A DNA stretch of 64,000 nucleotides from Saururus chinensis (Eukaryota; Streptophyta; Magnoliopsida; Piperales; Saururaceae): contig CP141141.1 of NCBI GenBank assembly GCA_035235625.1, positions 4,516,968 through 4,580,967 of the forward strand, read 5' to 3'. Numbering within the stretch: the first letter of the stretch is position 1; every line of letters begins with the position of its first letter. A program made the position numbers and the translations under genes. This document shows, piece after piece, positions 23,160 through 35,818 of this stretch. Under the pieces are notes generated by a model, which worked only from the letters and a program-made list of their open reading frames with translations, was not told the DNA's origin and ran no database searches.

Positions 23160-24960
23160 CAATAGTTTGAGTATAACATCTCACATAATTGGCATCATGC
23201 GAAGAGATTTCATTTGAAACCTTAGATTATTCATTATAAACCTAAGTGGTTGGACCTCTTTTATCATTTTCCTCAAGCACTACAACTCCTTATGAACCTC
23301 CTTCCCATTTTGTATGATTTGTCAGTCTTTGTATAGATTTGTTTTATTGAATACTACATCAAGGCTCCTTATTATCTTCTTCTATGCTAGATCCCAAAGA
23401 CTATAATCATAGCTATCATCACCATAGCCTATGAAATAATATTTGAAAGATTTGGTATCAAGTATCCCCCTATTCTCTAGATCAACTTGCTCATAAGTGG
23501 CACACCCAAATATACGTAAATTATCATAGTTTACCTCCTACCTTATCTTTTACTCTACTGGTAATCCACTATCTAAGGAGTAAGATGAAAATATATTGAT
23601 CAAATACACGATTGTTTTGACTGCATTAGCTTAAGATTCTACTAGCAAACCTAAATAAAGTCTTATGCTCCTAGCACACTTCAAAATTATCATGTTTATT
23701 TGTTTTCCTACACCATGCTTTTTGGGTTTTCTTGGTGTAGTCAAGAGTCTCATAAATATATTTTTGTCACAATAGGATTAAAACTTTCTAGCATAGTACC
23801 CACCATCATTATCATATTTCAAACATTTCGGTTTTAAACTAGTTTTATTCTCAACATAAGCTTTCCATTTCACAAAGATATTAAACGCATCAGATTTGTT
23901 CTTCATGAAAATAAACTTATAATTATGTAGACACATCCTCAATGAAAGTAATAAAATAAACAACACTGCAAAAAGATGATACCTAAGATGGACCTCATAT
24001 ATCAATATGCACCATTTACAATCATTCTAATTTTCTGGCTTGAACAATGTTTGTCAAAGACACATTTTTTTGCTTCTCATAGAAACAATCTTCGCATAAA
24101 GCAATGTTAATTTCTTTCAACCCCTTTAATTTTCCTTCATTCAGCAAAATAGTAATACCTTTCTCACTCATGTGCCCAAGGCATTGTGCTATAAGCTAGT
24201 GTCACCTTCATACGATGTCATTATAATAGAATTATGGTTATTTGAAGATATGTACAATGTCCCCAATTTTTTCCCCTTAGCCAATATCATAGCCCCTTTA
24301 GTCAATTTCTAGGTGTCACCCACAAAGGCAATAACTATGTCACACTTAGCCAATTGACCAATAGAAATTAAGTTCTTTGTTAGGTGAGACATATGCCTAA
24401 TATTTTTCAACAATAATATTGTCTCATTGTCTTACATAATTTTCACATTAATCTTATCAACACTATTACATGTATCATTATCTCCTGAATATAGTTTCCC
24501 ATAATTTTCATGCACAAAATTATTTAATAACTCCCTTTAGAAGTAGCATGGAATGATACTCCAAAATCAACATCCTAGGTTTCACAATGGGATTCAAGAG
24601 ACAAAAACATGCATTCAGCTTCAGAATCATTAATAAGGCTTTATAGTCTTTCTTCAATTTCTCTTTCTAGATGCAATTCTAGCATGCACCTTCTGTCATA
24701 CCTTGGTGAGATTTGGATTTTTCCTACCTAGATTTGCCATAACCACACCTAATTTTTCTCTTACTTTGTGCCGAATTATAATCATTGATGCTTAATGTTG
24801 TACCCGATGATATAAAGTAATCACTATTTCTCTGAAACTCCTTAGCCAAAACAAGGCATATGGTCTCATTAAGCCTATCTTTTCCTTTGTCGAAGGAGCT
24901 ACCATATGCAATCACGAGTGACTCCCAACTCATTGGTAAGGAATTCAGAAGTGCAATTGA
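23160..24960 (-). pseudogene. Ty1/copia gag-pol remnant (Tnt1/Tork-like), minus strand
   Basis: Minus-strand frames 24724-24933 and 23778-24005 show a gag tail (SWESLVIAYGSSFDKGKDRL, then RKIRCGYGKSR, a decayed knuckle) and part of the integrase core (KNKSDAFNIFVKWKAYVENK, then LKPKCLKYDNDGGYY, where copia integrases have a DNGGEY motif). The pre-integrase region in between has many stops. The order gag to integrase on the minus strand is correct, so this is one element truncated before reverse transcriptase. It differs in sequence from the Sirevirus-like family nearby. Confidence 0.75.
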
Positions 24961-25806
24961 CTTTACATCTTCATAAATGAAACTTTTACGTCTTATGTAA
25001 TAAACAATAATTATAAATTTGCAAAGTCTGCTGAATCATATTTTTCATATGAATTACCAAGAATGCCCTCTAAGCACATATATATAATAATTTTATTTTA
25101 ACAAATAATATTCAATTTATATAAATTAATGTAAAATAAATTGGAAACTTTTATCTTAAAATTTCAACTAGTATAAAATTACTATTTTGTCTTTCAGGAG
25201 GGTTAAACATAATTTTAACCAAAGTTACACACCTATACATGTAAGAAAATGTAACTCATCATGAATCAACATGGATAATATTTACAAAATGGTTTAAAAT
25301 AATCCTGACATTTTTACCAAAAAATTTCATCAATTGTGATATTACTATTTTACCCTTCTAGAGAGTTAAAATGCAATTTGTACCTAAAATATATACAACC
25401 ACGTGTACCCAAGTGGATAACAACATAAAGCAACAAGAATACATCATATCAAGTTGCTCAATTAAAAAATTCAACAAACCCAAAATTACCAAAATGCCAT
25501 CATAAATATAACCTCTTGTTGAATGGAATAATTAGAAATTATAAACATCCAAAATTGAGGTTTCTTTACACAAAATACTAAAATTGCCCTTGGGGTAAAA
25601 ATTGGCATTTGACCTATTCTCTTATCTCAAAATTTAACCAAAATTCATCCACTTATATTTTAATCAGACCTTTATCATACCATAATCATAGATTCATGAA
25701 TTGAGTAAAATTTAGGGTAAATTAATGAAGCCCTATCACTATTTTTAATTTATTGATCAAAAGGCAAACTTGACAATTCATAGTAAAAATCACTAGTAGA
25801 ACCCCA

Positions 25807-25817
25807 CTCAGATACCA
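25807..25817 (-). mobile_element. Second PBS-like site
   Basis: TGGTATCTGAG on the minus strand matches TGGTATCAGAG at 10 of 11 positions. It lies upstream of the Tork-like gag on the same strand, about 0.85 kb before its recognisable part. The adjoining LTR end is not a clear CA. Confidence 0.5.
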
Positions 25818-25819
25818 CT

Positions 25820-26209
25820 AAGGCATAGAGGAGGCGTGGTAGGAGAGGACCAGTGGTGTCTCCCATCGACAAAAATCACCCTTTTCAAATTCAATTTGCT
25901 TGTCGTGATATAATATTGCTTAATTGTAAGTAAATAATAATCAATTAAACATCAAATGATCCAATATAAATCAAATTAAAAGTGAATAAGGACTGACCTT
26001 TTGAAATCTTTACTTGATATGGCTTCATTAATATCATGTGCAAAACAATCCATTTCACGAGTCAATTAAAAACATAGAAAATGACTCGTGTTCAATCAAT
26101 AAAATATGTAGTAGATCACTTTTAGCCTTTTTACACATACCACGTTCACTTTTCTTCTCAAAGTCCTTCACAAGAGACAAACTTTACATGAGGACAAACT
26201 ATGGGCCTA
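25820..26209. other. Possible LTR remnant
   Basis: By position, next to the PBS-like site, this should be LTR of the Tork-like element. No second copy exists in the window to confirm it and no gene is visible. Confidence 0.25.
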
Positions 26210-26352
26210 TTTGGGAGGCTACATGGGGTGAGGAAAGCGCTTTCTCTACCAACTCTCCTCCTCGTGAGAGTTGGAGGAGCAATCGTTTTCCCCCCTTGAT
26301 GTGACTTATTACACTCAAAGGGGGAAATCAATTTCCCCTCCAAAGTGCCTCC
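26210..26352. mobile_element. Candidate small Tourist-like MITE
   Basis: GGGCCTATTTGGGAGGC on the left and CCTCCAAAGTGCCTCC on the right are rough inverted repeats. They are flanked by TAT and TAA, compatible with a diverged 3-bp duplication. The frames at 26038-26304 and 26158-26343 cross it and are not believed to be genes. Confidence 0.35.
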
Positions 26353-28943
26353 TAAATTGTGGCTACCTTACTCCTTAACTGGTTCCAAGGTAGAGAATGG
26401 GAAAGGCTAGGGACCACCAAAGCAAGGAGAGACGACTTTGGTGGAGATGCGATGGGGTAGAGAAAATGAGTGCGACGACTAGCATTTTCCAACCACACCT
26501 TGAGGGCTTTCAAGCCCTCTCTTTATATTATAATAGGAATATAGATCAAGCATGTGCAAAAATACGTAAAACTTGTTTAAACTTTACTTTGATGCAAAAA
26601 AAAAATAAAAAGTCATTAAAATTTTCAAAAAATTTGTTAAGCATACGTTGACAAAAAACTTGTATATCATAACAGGCAAGTTCTATAGCAAAAAGTGGAA
26701 ACAATTTACTTATTAAAAAACCAAGATTAAATAAAGGAATGATGATCTTTATAAATAAATTTTTAATCTTGATTTTTTATGCCTGAAAGTACATCCTTAT
26801 AAATAAAATTTTCCAAAAATATACTTTTAGGCATATAAACAAAAATTTGAAGTTACACGAGTAGGAAGATATTAGATTACATGAAATTGGTTTCCATTTG
26901 TGATCCTCGTATCAAGAAATTTATACTGTTAAATGAAAGAATTTTAGCGCCATAGAATAAGCAAGGTGATTCAAATTTCTCTGAGGAAATGCTATAATAA
27001 GACCAAAATCTTTCTGAAAATGATCATCTAAAGTAGCAAAATAGTAGAAATCTCAACTAGTTGATCACTTGAATGCCTAAAAGTTGTCCCAACTATTTTT
27101 TGAGGGAGATAATGTCCTACCTCATAGAATTCATCAACAAATCTACTGCTTTCTTCCAATTCTTCACTACCTAATTGGTTCTGTAGGGTTTTGTGGTGCA
27201 TCCGTGTTGGCACGTCTTTGTTATCTCCCTCTCTATATGGAGAACATCATGAACTAATCAAGGCTACACATAATTATTAAACTTAATGTAAGTCTAAGTG
27301 AAGGATCTTCACCTTCCATCAATATCATGAAGTCTTTGTATTGTTACCTGTAATCAAAATCATGACCCCATATTCAGTTTCTATCAAACATGAAGATGTT
27401 GTGGTGACAATAATTTAGATATAAATATTTCAACTTTAATGGATTTTAATTTTTGTTACTTGTCTAATATATGCATAAGGATAAAGGGCATGCAAGGGCA
27501 CTGACTCACATGCAAAACTACATCAAAGTTGGAAGATCTTAGTGGTAGAGTTGCAGAGACTGGTCTAATTTCATCAGTATAGTTTGCAAAGTCAATGACA
27601 ACTCCACCCAAACACCATCTTTTGATGATCCCTCTAAACCAAATTTCATTTTTTGCATTCAAATACAAAAAGTAAATTTTAGGAAGAACACACATATCTT
27701 ACCAAGAAAACAACATTTTTATAGACTTTCTCACTAAATTTTCCAATTTTTGGATTCTGGCTAAATCTAATAGTCTCAAAATTTGGATTTTTCCACCTTT
27801 AGGCTCCACCAAGGGCTACAACCTATTCTAATTTCACTATGAGCTTCCTAGCATCGAGAGGAATCAAAGAAATCACCAGAGAATCGCATCCTATTTTTGA
27901 GACCTAAGAGCAAAATTAAAAGAAAAATTAGCCAGTGCTCAATCAAACATATGTTGATCTCATATTGACATACAAACACATCGCAACCAAAATAAGGATA
28001 ACAAGCCTAACCAATTCAAATTACTTAAAAAAAACCATGAACTCGATACTAACATTGAACAATAGGAGATGACAAAAGAAAAAGCTGCAAATTTAGAGAG
28101 GCATTTGTATAGAGATCAAAACACATCTTAATATGGATGAAGAAAGATGTTTTCCAGGCCAACCAAGATCAGACCTTGACACTGTTTATAGTAGCAAAAA
28201 AGAATTGTCATAGTAAAGGCAATGAGTAGAACCCATGTCATCTGGAACTACACAGTTTTGGTCTTGTTCTTGTCAATTGGATATAAGGTCATCACCTCCA
28301 CCTATTTGCAAGTAATGTCTCGAAGTACCTTGTTGTCTTAAAGCCGCATAGACCCGAGTACTCCTCCCTGAAATTAGCTTTCTTCAGTCAGAATTCTTAG
28401 CACCAGGCACTGAGACTATACATGGAACACAAATCAAATGTGCAACTATAATATAGGATTTAGAGAACTGAAGATACTGGGAGAGCAATGAGATCAAACT
28501 TCAATATGTGCATGTAGAAATTGCCTAAGTTACATGTCAAAGTCACACTGAGTTTTGGTGAAAGATAGGGACAAGTAGGTTGGGAGCACAAAAGATGATA
28601 AAAAAATCACAAGAAAATAAATAAATGCGAGCAAATAAAAAAAAATAACCAAAACACACATCTACAACCGAATCTATTTTAAAAAGACCTATAACAAAAC
28701 CTCACCTAAATGAAACATTGGGAAAAAAATTTACCCACAAGTATATAAACATAAGAAAAAATAGCAATACAATATAAAAAATTACCTGGAATTTGACGAC
28801 ACCGAAAATCCAGCACAACTTCCTACTACTACCACATATTAGCCACCAAGAAGGTGAACAATCAACACTGCAAATAAGAAGAAAAAAGTCAATATTGAAA
28901 TATAAACCAAACAAAAATGAAAAACAAAAAACAAATTGAATGT
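26353..28943. other. No intact gene; possible minus-strand gene fragments
   Basis: The interval is AT-rich with short minus-strand frames. The one at 27456-27695 contains NEIWFRGIIKR and VVIDFANYTDEI, which faintly recalls a Tudor-type fold (W-x-R-x-x-I ... V-D-[FY]-x-N). Another at 27028-27213 is acidic and Ser-rich without a motif. They could be exons of a decayed host gene, but no splice-consistent model could be built. Confidence 0.2.
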
Positions 28944-29044
28944 GTCTATATGCACCCTTCAGTACCCCAATTTACTCATAAATTTATAAGGGGGTTTATA
29001 GGGTTATTGGGGGTACTGAGGGGATTATTGGGGTGCATATAGAC
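28944..29044. mobile_element. 101-bp foldback MITE
   Basis: GTCTATATGCACCC at the left is the inverse of GGGTGCATATAGAC at the right, and AGTACCCC pairs with GGGGTACT inside. There is no clear target duplication. Confidence 0.6.
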
Positions 29045-29193
29045 CCCTTCAAAAATTTTAGGCTCAACTATATGTATAAACATAGGACACGAAAGCGAAT
29101 AGAAGTTTAAACATAAAAACAAAAAAATGCCTATAGAAGTTTAAAAGCCACATTATAAAGAGCACACCAATCGGAAATTTTCCTAGCTAGGAA

Positions 29194-30145
29194 CTAACAT
29201 AATGGGATGCAACGTAGACCTAGTATACATCCGAACTGAAAAATTGACAACTGACAAACTGAAAGCTGGGAACTGGAAAATTGAAAATGAGCAACTAGAA
29301 AATGGAAAGCTTGGAAATTGGCAAATTGAAAACTAGAAAAGTCTACTGGAAACCTAAACAGAAACATGATAACCTTGTGCAAAAATGTAATATTAACAAA
29401 AAATTGTCCTTGTACACCTTTTATATTTACTAAAATACATTTTTCTCTAACCATGTATCATATTTCAAGGAGTTCTTGTCTTTTTCTTTTTTGTTGAAGG
29501 GACTTGTCTCTTTCCTAATGTACGTCCCAAACACACAACAAACTTTGTGTCTCCCTTTCTATGCTCTTCTCGTATCATATCAACAATCTAGTTTTCTACT
29601 TTTCCAAATTTTTAGTTATCCCATCTTCCAAATTTTTAGTTTCCCGTTTTCAGTTTTCAATTTCCCAAAAATTTTACTAGCATAAACTACGTAATGACCA
29701 ATATATATCGAACCGAAAATACCATTTTTCATTTGGAAACGCATTTTTCATCATCCCAAATAATATGAATTAATCTTCTTCGCCGAAGGAATATACGGAG
29801 CTAAACGTTGAGATGTGCCAGAGAAAAGTCGTGAAGAATAAAACAACTGGGCAAACAAAAGTAGCTTTAAGAAGATGAACCAACCCAGGTAGGAAGCCTT
29901 ACTGGAGATAAAACTACCGTAGGACAAAGTCGCACCGGAGAAGAAGACACTTTCTTGGACTAAGCGACTGTTGTAGATGAATTTTCTCATCGGGTTGTCA
30001 TATGATGAAGGATAGGGTAGTTTAGTCAAAAACCTTCACACACTTGCAAGTTTCTACGTGAGTAAGTCTACTTTGGTAAATAGTAAAAATTTGCTCACAT
30101 TTTGGTTATTTGACCAGAGTAGGAGTCTACTTTGGTTAATTCCTC
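29194..30145 (+). mobile_element. Lone Mutator-like terminal repeat (copy 1)
   Basis: About 950 bp alignable throughout with the right arm of the element at 35819-38383, ending in the same AATTCCTC terminus. No opposite arm or 9-bp duplication is present, so it is a truncated element. The interior has a minus-strand frame (29751-30029) that is not conserved as an open frame in the other arms. Confidence 0.75.
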
Positions 30146-30336
30146 ATTTTGGTTCTAGATACCGGGGATATCCTTATAAAGCCGCTATATTTTCATACAT
30201 ATTCAACTACAAAAACATGTGAATAACCACTCTGTGATGGCATAACCGGTCTTTTTTTTGTAAAAAAGTCAAACCTAGCCCAAATTATGTAGTATAGATT
30301 TCATTTCCCACTTTACCTTAACGGGCCTCTAATTAT
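30146..30336. other. Short spacer between transposons
   Basis: No feature recognised. Confidence 0.3.
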
Positions 30337-31504
30337 TAGGGGTGCAAGTTTTGAGGGCCGGTCCAACCCTACCCGGCCTTTAAAAGAGTGGGTAAAAGCT
30401 TTAAATTTTTTCGCCTTAAAGACAGGCCAGGCCAAAAAAATTTATGCCTATCTAATAAAGGGGCCTAAGGTGTGTATATATATATAATTACTATGGCCGA
30501 GCTCGATGGCCTGCGTCAGTAACACAACCGATTTATTCAACTAGCTAAGTACAACAAAGCAATCTTGGAGTTGAGTTAGTTGGGGCGGATGAAGACGTGG
30601 TTGCGACGGGAGAAATTGTTGTTGCTGCTGAATATTTGGGATGGAAGAGATTATTGTTGCTGCTGAAATATTTGGATGGGATGCAACGGGCTTTGATGTT
30701 CAGAATGTGGTAACTGTTGGTTAGCAGCTAGGATCCAAGATTGTCGTTGGCTTATACCCATATTACTCATGTTTTGTGGAGGATTTTGATTTTGTTGTTG
30801 CTAAGTTAGAAGACTGTGGACTTGAGGCTGAAGGTTCTGAATCAAGGATGGTTGCTGCTGAACAGCAGAGTACTGAACCAGAACCTGGGGCCGCAACTGC
30901 TGGACATGATTTTGTTTTTTTTATAATGCTTGACTAACCAGGTGTTGCCTTTGCCGATTAACGCAATCCGGCTACTGCTGCAGAGTCCTATTGACCGAAC
31001 CCAGATTGTTTAGTGTGGCAGGCACCTTTGGCAGCTGGTCAAGGTGGTGGCGTGGCCTTGAAGCATTGAACTGTATAAGTTATTCTGTTGAAGGACCTGA
31101 GTTTGCAAACCCAACTGTCGAGACTGATCTGTTGTAGCAAGGTTCTGCTGCTTCTGCACACAAGGCCCTGTAAGTGAGTGGATATAGTTTGTTGCGTAGC
31201 TGAGTGCATAATGGGCGGATTCTTCTACATGCTCATCCACTGAACAAGGCCCAATCCAAATACTAGAGAAACAAAAAAAAAACATGCCTAGGGACATTTG
31301 GTTGATGTAGATTTTTTTGAATGTTATATTTTCAGGGTTTTTTTGTAAAAAAATAGAAATAAAAAAAGCCTAAAAAATCCTTAAGCTCGACCCAAGCCCG
31401 CTTAAGGCATGGGCTATTATTTTGGAAGTCCTTATAAGTTTAGGGTTAGGTCAGGGCTGAGAAATTAATTTCAAGTGATAGGACCCAGCCTGCTTGTAGG
31501 CCTA
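30337..31504. mobile_element. hAT element with gene-like cargo (1168 bp)
   Basis: The ends TAGGGGTGCAAG and CTTGTAGGCCTA are inverted repeats matching at 9 of 12 positions. A perfect 8-bp duplication CTAATTAT lies at 30329-30336 and 31505-31512. The outer about 150 bp on each side consist of GGGCC/AAGCCC-rich hAT-type sequence. The middle (about 30500-31290) is different: compositionally gene-like and glutamine-rich when read on the minus strand. There is no transposase, so it is non-autonomous. Confidence 0.82.
30500..31290 (-). pseudogene. Glutamine-rich gene fragment inside the hAT element
   Basis: On the minus strand, pieces read QKQQNLATTDQSRQLGLQ, QTQVLQQNNLYS, LDQLPKVPATLNNLGSVN, VQQQPSLIQNLQPQVHSLL and QNQNPPQNMSNMGISQRQ. 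They lie in two frames and are interrupted by stops. The Gln/Leu/Ser/Asn-rich character recalls Mediator MED15-like or other transcription-coactivator proteins, but no signature residue proves that. It looks like a captured, decayed host-gene fragment. Confidence 0.4.
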
Positions 31505-31512
31505 CTAATTAT

Positions 31513-32563
31513 AGGGCCCTAAGCTTATAAAATAGTTTGTCTTGAAACTAGGCTTTTCACAAAGTGTCTTGCACAAGTGTGTGGACTCACTGAGGAACCC
31601 ATACAGGTGAGGCACACTCCATGCGGCCATGCCCACGAAAAGGCCGACCCCAACTTGTACAGTAGTAGTCTTGCATACATTTGATTAGCACGTGCCAACA
31701 AGTGAAGCGACATGCATGAATACTATTTTAAGACATGGGCTACATCTTAGTTTGGTTATGCCGGTTCTTAAGAACTGAACCGAAAGTGAAACCTGAACCA
31801 AAAATTTAAAATCGGACTGATTTCATTGGAACCGAACTGAAATCGAAATGGAACCAAAATTGAACCGAGAATCAGGTAATTGAACTGGACTAAACTTGGT
31901 AAAACCGAACTAAATTGGATAAAACCGAACTGAAATTTAATAGTTCGGTTCAAAAGAAAAAAAACCGAGTGAATTTTGGTTTGGTTCGGTTCTAAAAAGA
32001 AACCTGAATACGAAACCGAACCAAATCAAAAAATCTACCCATCTATGAAAACAAAAACATTTTTTACTCTTTCACTTTCCCAACCCTAAATTCTCATTTT
32101 GCCCCGCCCAAATATCACCTATTCCCAGCGGATGGCAGTGCCGTAGTGGCTCCTCCCTCATCTCCAGTCGTTGTGGCTCATCCGACCGTTTATCTCCCTC
32201 ATCTCCGGCTGCTCTAGAGAAAAAAACCCTTGTTTAGGGTTGAATTACTTGCCGCCCTCCTCTCTGCTATCTCGTCAGCTCTCTCCGCCACCTACCCAGC
32301 CGATGTCTCTGCCCTATCAACCTTCAAGATACTCTAGTTGAAATCACTGGCGGGAAGGCTGCTCCTTCAGTTGTTGTCCTTCATCTTCTTCTTTATGAGT
32401 TCGATTTGTGTGCCGAGATCCAGTCGGCGGTGCTCTTCTTTGTCAATGTGAGCGAGGTTTGGTTTTTGGCCGGGTCGTTAGAGTTGGATTTTTCGGCGGT
32501 GAGGGGGTATTTTGCTCAATCCTGTGTTGCTCGGCTGTAAAATTGGATCTTTGGTTCGCTTAT
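31513..32563. other. AACCGAAC-rich repeat, then GC-richer unassigned DNA
   Basis: 31760-32030 is an imperfect, irregular array of GAACCGAA/AACCGAAC phrases with partial inverted copies, a texture common in plant non-autonomous transposons. 32050-32520 is C/T-rich and gene-like in composition, but has no supported frame. Confidence 0.4.
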
Positions 32564-32718
32564 GTGTGAGTCTATGACCTTAGAAACATCATATTTAAAT
32601 ATGACGGTCCACGTTACTCAAGAAAAAGTTTATAAGAAATGTTATTCAGGGATTAAAAATTCTTGAATAATGTGGACCGTCAGATTTAAATTTGACGTTT
32701 CTAAGGTCATGGACACAC
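32564..32718. mobile_element. 155-bp foldback MITE
   Basis: Arms of about 60 bp: GTGTGAGTCTATGACCTTAG at the left is inverted as CTAAGGTCATGGACACAC at the right, and GACGGTCCACGTTA pairs with AATGTGGACCGTC. The target duplication is not clear. Confidence 0.7.
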
Positions 32719-33091
32719 GGTTGCACGTAAGTCAAAGCTCATATAAACAAATCTTTTATATATAAAAAATAGGTCCATTTATATGAGCCTCCTCTATATA
32801 CATATAATTATTAAATCATACAAATGTAAGTAGACACAGCTTAAGTCCGCCCCAAGTATTTTATAGACCCCACCAACTCACCCGGCCAAGGGGTTTCAAA
32901 ATGGGTCGAACCCATACATTGAACCAACTCGTAGATACATGGAGCCTAAGAAAATACATTTTCTTTCTCAATAGACATCCATGCGCAAATTTGCATATGA
33001 AATTTCACCGACTCACAAAGTGGGACCCACAGGAGAATCTTCTTTCCAGTGGCGGGAGAGCTTAGGATGCGCCTACACCTACGAACTCCGT

Positions 33092-34976
33092 GGCAGTGTT
33101 TTTGAAAAGGACCTACTCACTGACCCGGATTGGTGATTAGGCCGAGCCAACTAGGTTTAACGGGCGGTCAACCCGGGTTGGCCCAAAAAAACCTAACCCC
33201 GTCTTCCTTTCCTCGTCTTCTCTGAGTGCTCTGAGTCCAGCGAAGACGACATGATCTCCTTCTTTTGTTGGACATTGTCTATTTCTTCTTCCTTTCTTTG
33301 TTGTTGTATCCCTACGCTGCAAAAGAGGCCTATGTCGACGAAGGTGAGGGAGAATGTACGCTCCAGAAGGGCCCGGCTCTGCTGGTACCAAATCTAGCAG
33401 CAGGGACATGTGTATTGGCTGCTAGAAGAGCCTTGGGTTCTCCATGGATGACACTCGAGTTGGGAGGGGAGGAAGGGGGATGTCGGCTGCTGGAACGCCG
33501 GATGGGAGGCCTGCACTCACGGAACTGCACTAGCTTGCCGCTAGGACTAGAAGGAGTCGAGGGACCAAGGGAAGGACACAGACGGTGGAGGAGAGGATAG
33601 GGAAGGGCTGGTACGCCAAAGAGGAGGCTGGAATGGCAGAGGGGAGACCGGACCGGAATAGTGGAGGACTGAGACGGACTATTTAGTTGGGAAAGATCGC
33701 AGGAGGGGCCAACATAGGAGGCTAGGACGGCAGAGGAGCACGTGGCAATGTCTTCTCCGTGTGGGGAACAACCAAAAGTGCCAAATACGGAAACGACTGA
33801 ACCGTTTCGGGCCTGTCCATAGTACTATTAAAGAAGTTAAAGGTATAATTAAATTTATTTGATGCATGAATAAGAAGATGATTTTATTTAACTATTATAT
33901 AAATGAAAGATAATAGAAAAAGTTCTTTTATACTCATTTATTCATTATTTATTTATTATATTTAAAAATTATATATATACTTATTTATCTTAAGTAGTTT
34001 AATTTCAAAAGAAATTAACTTATAATTTTTTATAATAATTTTTATGTCATGATTCACCAATTATTTACTTAATCAAAGATATAATTTAAATTTAAATTAT
34101 TTATTAAATTAATTTAACTACTTACAACTATTTATTATAGTTGTTACAAGCTTTTACTTGGAAGATGATTTATTTTTTTTTTATTTTATATTTAATTATA
34201 TTTTTTAATAAAAATATATTCATTTAAAATTTATATTTTATATTCTCTTAAAACTCATTTTACTTCGATGTTTCTCATTTTGTTACTTTGTCTAATTTTT
34301 TTGATCTCATTAGGTCATAAGTTCATCTTAATCACACCTGCTAAAATCTTAATGAGCTACATAAATACTTTGTATAAAATATTTTTGCAACTCTTAGGTT
34401 AATTTAGATTATGTTTTGATAACTCAAACACATGAGTCTTTTTATGTTTTTGATATTTAAACTTACGGAGTGTTTGTTAGTGCAAGGAAATGATTGTTGG
34501 GTTTGGAGTAGATTGTTGAGTCAACTCTATTCTACTTGAGGTTAGACTTAAGTTAGTTCAAATCAAAGCTTGAACTTGGGCTAATATAACCAAACTCTTG
34601 TTTGGCCCATCTCGAATTAGCTTGGTTTAAGTGTTGGCTAGCTTATCTTTGAATTAGTGCTGTAGGTAGTTTATTTTGAGGTTTGGTATATGTTGGTTGA
34701 AATCATGATTATATTATAAATCAAGTTTGTATATGAGATTGTAAAATTTGGAATGATTTAGTTATTGAAATATTTTAGAATCATTAAAATTTTGAATGAC
34801 CAAACAGGTTTAAGTGAAACTTTGAATAAGTTTAAGTGATTTTTTTTTAAAATATAGGGGGGGGACTCTTTTAAGTTTTTTTAGGTGATGATGTCATTAT
34901 CCGGTTAACCAGGGTTGACCCAACCTAACCACTAATCTGGGTCAGGATATTGGCTTGGTTTTAAAACATTGCTTCA
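33092..34976. mobile_element. Candidate 1.9-kb element with about 75-bp inverted ends
   Basis: The left sequence GCAGTGTTTTTGAAAAGGACC, continuing through CTGACCCGGATTGGTGATTAGG, is matched in inverse by the right sequence CCTAACCACTAATCTGGGTCAG, continuing to TTTTAAAACATTGC. The left interior (33190-33800) is GC-rich and gene-like; the right is very AT-rich. No target duplication was found. The GC-rich frames at 33265-33600 and 33330-33530 are opposite-strand shadows with no domain. Confidence 0.4.
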
Positions 34977-35340
34977 ACGAGACAATAATAGATGATGTGC
35001 ATCACTACATGTGGTCTCATTCTTTTCTGCAATACACCTTTGAAGACAACTAACTGTTAAAAGGCAACTGTTATTCTTCTTATATTTGGGATTCTATTGA
35101 AATAAGCAATAAATGGATGTTTTGGAACTTGACTCATATAATAGGAAATAATTATTACAAAATAACTGGTTTTATTATGTATATATGCCTAATATATGTA
35201 TCCATTTATGTTTCATGTTTAATCATTATAATTTATTTGCAACAACTATAAATAACACTAGTAATGATGTTAATTTTTTACCTTAGTAATATTTAATTAA
35301 GTGAATAAAAATATTTATTTTAGCCTTTTTAATTTTTTTT

Positions 35341-35505
35341 ATAGATAATAGTTATCCAATTAATCAACCGATTATTAGTGGAATGAATGGTTATGGAAGT
35401 ACCTATACTGTTTACTTAATGAAATAGTTATAGATAAAAATTTAGGAAATGATTATAGCAATGAAATAAGATACTGTAACCATATCATATCATTCCATTG
35501 GCAGC
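35341..35505. mobile_element. MITE fragment, second copy
   Basis: Related to 10300-10438. It ends CATTGGCAGCCCTA and includes CCGATTATTAGTGGA and TACTTAATGAAATAG. The left terminus is lost. Confidence 0.4.
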
Positions 35506-35818
35506 CCTACCTATTCAACAAGCAACCGGTTCACCTAAGCAAGTCTCTACAAACCAGACATGTTATAAGATTATCTCCAATAATGGGGGTCTTCAAAAAT
35601 AATTGTTGAGGGTTTTCAAAAATAATTGTTGAGGCTCTTTAAATGACACCTCAATTTGCCTATATGGTAAAATGAAAACTCATGAACTCCAAGTATATAT
35701 GTTAATTTGAAGCAAGAAAAATTAAAATTTTAATAAATAATAATTAAAAATATTAAAAAGTAACTATTTGAAGTCTCAACATGGGACTTCAAATTTGAAA
35801 ACCCAAAGTTATTAGAAA

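Noticed and set aside
29476..29685. Plus-strand 69-codon frame, partly similar to ones near 36359 and 37619
   Set aside because: The similarity arises because all three lie in copies of the same Mutator-like terminal repeat. The frames are not conserved in length and have no domain.
33137..33600. Frames of 66-111 codons on both strands
   Set aside because: Mutual shadows in a GC-rich block; no domain, no splice-compatible partner.
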